Assembly: GCA_947594095.1 (NCBI GenBank)
Contig: CANQEA010000006.1
Coordinates: forward strand, 1 to 43,897
Reading direction: 5' to 3'
Origin: an uncultured Clostridia bacterium
GTDB lineage: Bacteria > Bacillota_A > Clostridia > TANB77 > CAG-508
Length of the DNA: 43,897 nt
Shown here piece after piece: positions 43,764-43,897 of the stretch. A model generated the notes under the pieces. It saw only the letters and a program-made list of their open reading frames with translations. It was not told the DNA's origin and ran no database searches. How positions within the stretch are numbered: the stretch's first letter is position 1; each line of letters begins with the position of its first letter. Position numbers and translations under genes: made by a program.

Positions 43764-43897
43764 ATTTTTTGGCTCCTTAATTACTATATATTAATCTAAA
43801 ACATCTTTTGTGTAATTTATTTTTTTAAATTAGAAATGTTGCATATAATGGCACAGATTTTATATTATTTTCAAATCCAAAATTCTTGCTTGAAATT

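Overview
The window is very AT-rich DNA from a low-GC, probably spore-forming, anaerobic member of the Clostridia (gut type). The evidence is spoIIID, a NodB deacetylase like those used in sporulation or the cell wall, ferredoxin-linked pyruvate oxidation (four-subunit POR), pyruvate formate-lyase with its activase, Gram-positive sortase-type surface proteins, strong AGGAGG ribosome binding sites, and TTG/GTG starts placed by those sites. I cannot name the species.

Layout. 1-3.4 kb: a cut-off AlbA_2/HATPase-type regulator end, a truncated dinD, two small orphan genes with structured leaders and richer base composition than their neighbours, and a YbhN-type membrane protein. 3.4-6.8 kb: porGDAB operon and a small acidic protein. 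7.3-10.6 kb: a thioester/Cna_B surface protein and mazEF. 10.7-13.7 kb: pflB-pflA. 13.7-19.6 kb: a leftward cluster (ssb, GT-C-like membrane protein, rluD-like, rluB-like, S1 protein, winged-helix-like protein). 19.8-24.1 kb: deacetylase and a large sortase-anchored beta-helix/Big_2 protein. 24.4 kb: tRNA-Glu. 24.5-38.4 kb: a giant cyclic beta-1,2-glucan synthase gene cut in two by a 5.72 kb serine-recombinase element flanked by 13-bp direct repeats. 38.5-43.8 kb: a membrane-anchored unknown protein, spoIIID and a SWIM/SNF2 helicase.

The main discovery candidate concerns decoding. Three otherwise intact genes (pflA twice, the S1 protein, the serine recombinase) appear frameshifted. All four breaks are the same event: an in-frame CGG codon at which skipping the C (+1) makes the next codon a GGN glycine and restores the conserved protein. 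Reading every gene by eye, I found only one other in-frame CGG, in a compositionally foreign small gene. Other arginine codons (AGA, AGG, CGT, CGC, CGA) are read normally. This suggests that CGG is unassigned or poorly decoded in this organism and acts as a +1 frameshift (or CGGN = Gly) signal. It is an inference from sequence that genome-wide counts, the tRNA set and proteomics could settle.

The second point is that the glucan synthase is restored to about 2717 residues if the element is excised. The element's own recombinase is complete only under the CGG-shift reading. The element carries a TnpW-like small protein, an unknown protein, a UPF0158/pRiA4b-ORF3 pair, an AAA/DUF4143 ATPase preceded by 23-bp iteron-like repeats, and an array of five dyad structures against its right end.
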